Of a stretch of 5,434 bases of DNA, positions 5,084 to 5,434 are shown piece after piece. The notes beneath the pieces are model-generated. The model was not told the origin of the DNA. It ran no database searches and saw nothing but the letters and a program-made list of their open reading frames with translations. Location: the NCBI GenBank assembly GCA_023442755.1, contig JAEZXS010000183.1:1-5434 (forward strand). The letters run 5' to 3'. The translations under genes were made by a program, and so were the position numbers. Numbering within the stretch: the first letter of the stretch is position 1; each line of letters begins with the position of its first letter. The stretch comes from Pseudomonadota bacterium. Its GTDB lineage: Bacteria; Desulfobacterota; Syntrophobacteria; Syntrophobacterales; Syntrophobacteraceae.

Positions 5084-5434
5084 TTACTTGCGGTCTTTCC
5101 AGGCGGGGAAGGGCCACACCAGGTCGCGGCTGGCTGCATCGAAGGGCCAGACCGTATAATACGCCTGGTCCAGGATCTGGACCAGCATGGCGGAAGCATG
5201 AATGTTCTGGTGCGACTTCGGATCGAACTGTACGCCCTTCCAGGGATTGATGATCTGGTCGCCCGGGAGGTTGGTTTCCAGGAGAGCCTTCACGACGGCT
5301 TCGGGTTCCGTGGTCTTTGCGCGGTTGAAAGCATCGGCCAGAACGAAGGGAGCCGTGAAGCTGCGGGCGGTGTTTTCACCCATCTCGATGCCGTACTTCT
5401 GCTTGTACATGTCCGCTACCTTCCCAACCATGGG
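5084..5434 (-). CDS. Periplasmic substrate-binding protein of the HAAT/Liv ABC importer (C-terminal 116 residues, start beyond right edge)
   Basis: The minus strand is open from the right edge to TAA 5084-5086, giving the last 116 residues. The ATG at 5431 is only an internal methionine: the frame stays open through the preceding edge codon, and family members are about 380-430 residues with a signal peptide. The segment with A-P-F-V-L-A-D-A-F-N-R-A, then E-A-V-V-K-A-L-L-E-T-N-L, then Q-F-D-P-K-S-H-Q-N, and the ending Y-Y-T-V-W-P-F and V-W-P-F-P-A-W match the C-terminal lobe of type I periplasmic binding proteins (Peripla_BP_6, LivJ/LivK class). It should bind the solute in the periplasm and deliver it to LivH-LivM. 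Ligand residues lie mostly in the missing part, so the substrate is undetermined and I give no livJ/livK symbol. It is the first visible gene of the operon; the promoter must be farther right. Confidence 0.9.
   Translation of the reverse strand, partial: PMVGKVADMYKQKYGIEMGENTARSFTAPFVLADAFNRAKTTEPEAVVKALLETNLPGDQIINPWKGVQFDPKSHQNIHASAMLVQILDQAYYTVWPFDAASRDLVWPFPAWKDRK

Noticed and set aside
1..5434. CRISPR array, tRNA, rRNA, transposase or prophage genes
   Set aside because: No regularly spaced repeats, no cloverleaf or rRNA-like segments, and no transposase, integrase or phage-like coding sequence could be found on either strand.

Overview
The window looks like a stretch of chromosome from a Gram-negative bacterium of moderately high GC. 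A Tat-type export signal, a periplasmic-binding-protein transporter and tight Shine-Dalgarno spacing support a diderm bacterium. The flavour of the genes (a LivG subtype with an altered signature loop, and an RPA4764-type metallophosphoesterase) fits a deltaproteobacterium (Desulfobacterota) or another proteobacterium. This assignment is inference only; no rRNA or marker gene is present.

Left edge, 1-537, minus strand: the first 179 codons of a Tat-exported calcineurin-like metallophosphoesterase. It starts at a GTG with a good ribosome binding site and runs off the window before the second metal-binding motif. Positions 538-969 hold no convincing gene; the only visible structure is an imperfect inverted-repeat, purine/pyrimidine-skewed segment near 797-843 that may be a decayed dispersed repeat.

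Middle, 970-1578, plus strand: a 202-residue, probably seven-helix membrane protein of unknown function. It starts at GTG 970, not at the far-upstream in-frame start, and its helix layout (three, one, three, with related loop segments) faintly recalls PQ-loop/SWEET transporters. The convergent gap 1579-1758 is unusually structured: a 20-bp two-tier hairpin, a second perfect 7-bp hairpin and a GCAAG-repeat/GGGG-CCCC segment. None is followed by a T-tract on either strand.

Right, 1759-5434, minus strand: a compact branched-chain amino acid type (HAAT family) ABC importer operon, transcribed right to left in the order binding protein (C-terminus only), livH, livM, livG, livF. The two permeases form the membrane channel, LivG and LivF are the ATPases, and the periplasmic binding protein delivers the substrate. 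livH/livM are nearly abutting (2 bases apart), livM/livG overlap by 4 bases and livG/livF by 17 bases, which suggests translational coupling. The binding protein gene is separated from livH by 74 bases containing a strong two-tier hairpin, probably an mRNA stability or processing element. The operon promoter and the start of the binding protein lie beyond the right edge. The real substrate (Leu/Ile/Val, another amino acid, amide or carboxylate) cannot be fixed from these sequences.

Most of the window is ordinary. The parts worth a second look are the orphan membrane protein, the structured convergent intergenic region, and the altered LivG signature loop.
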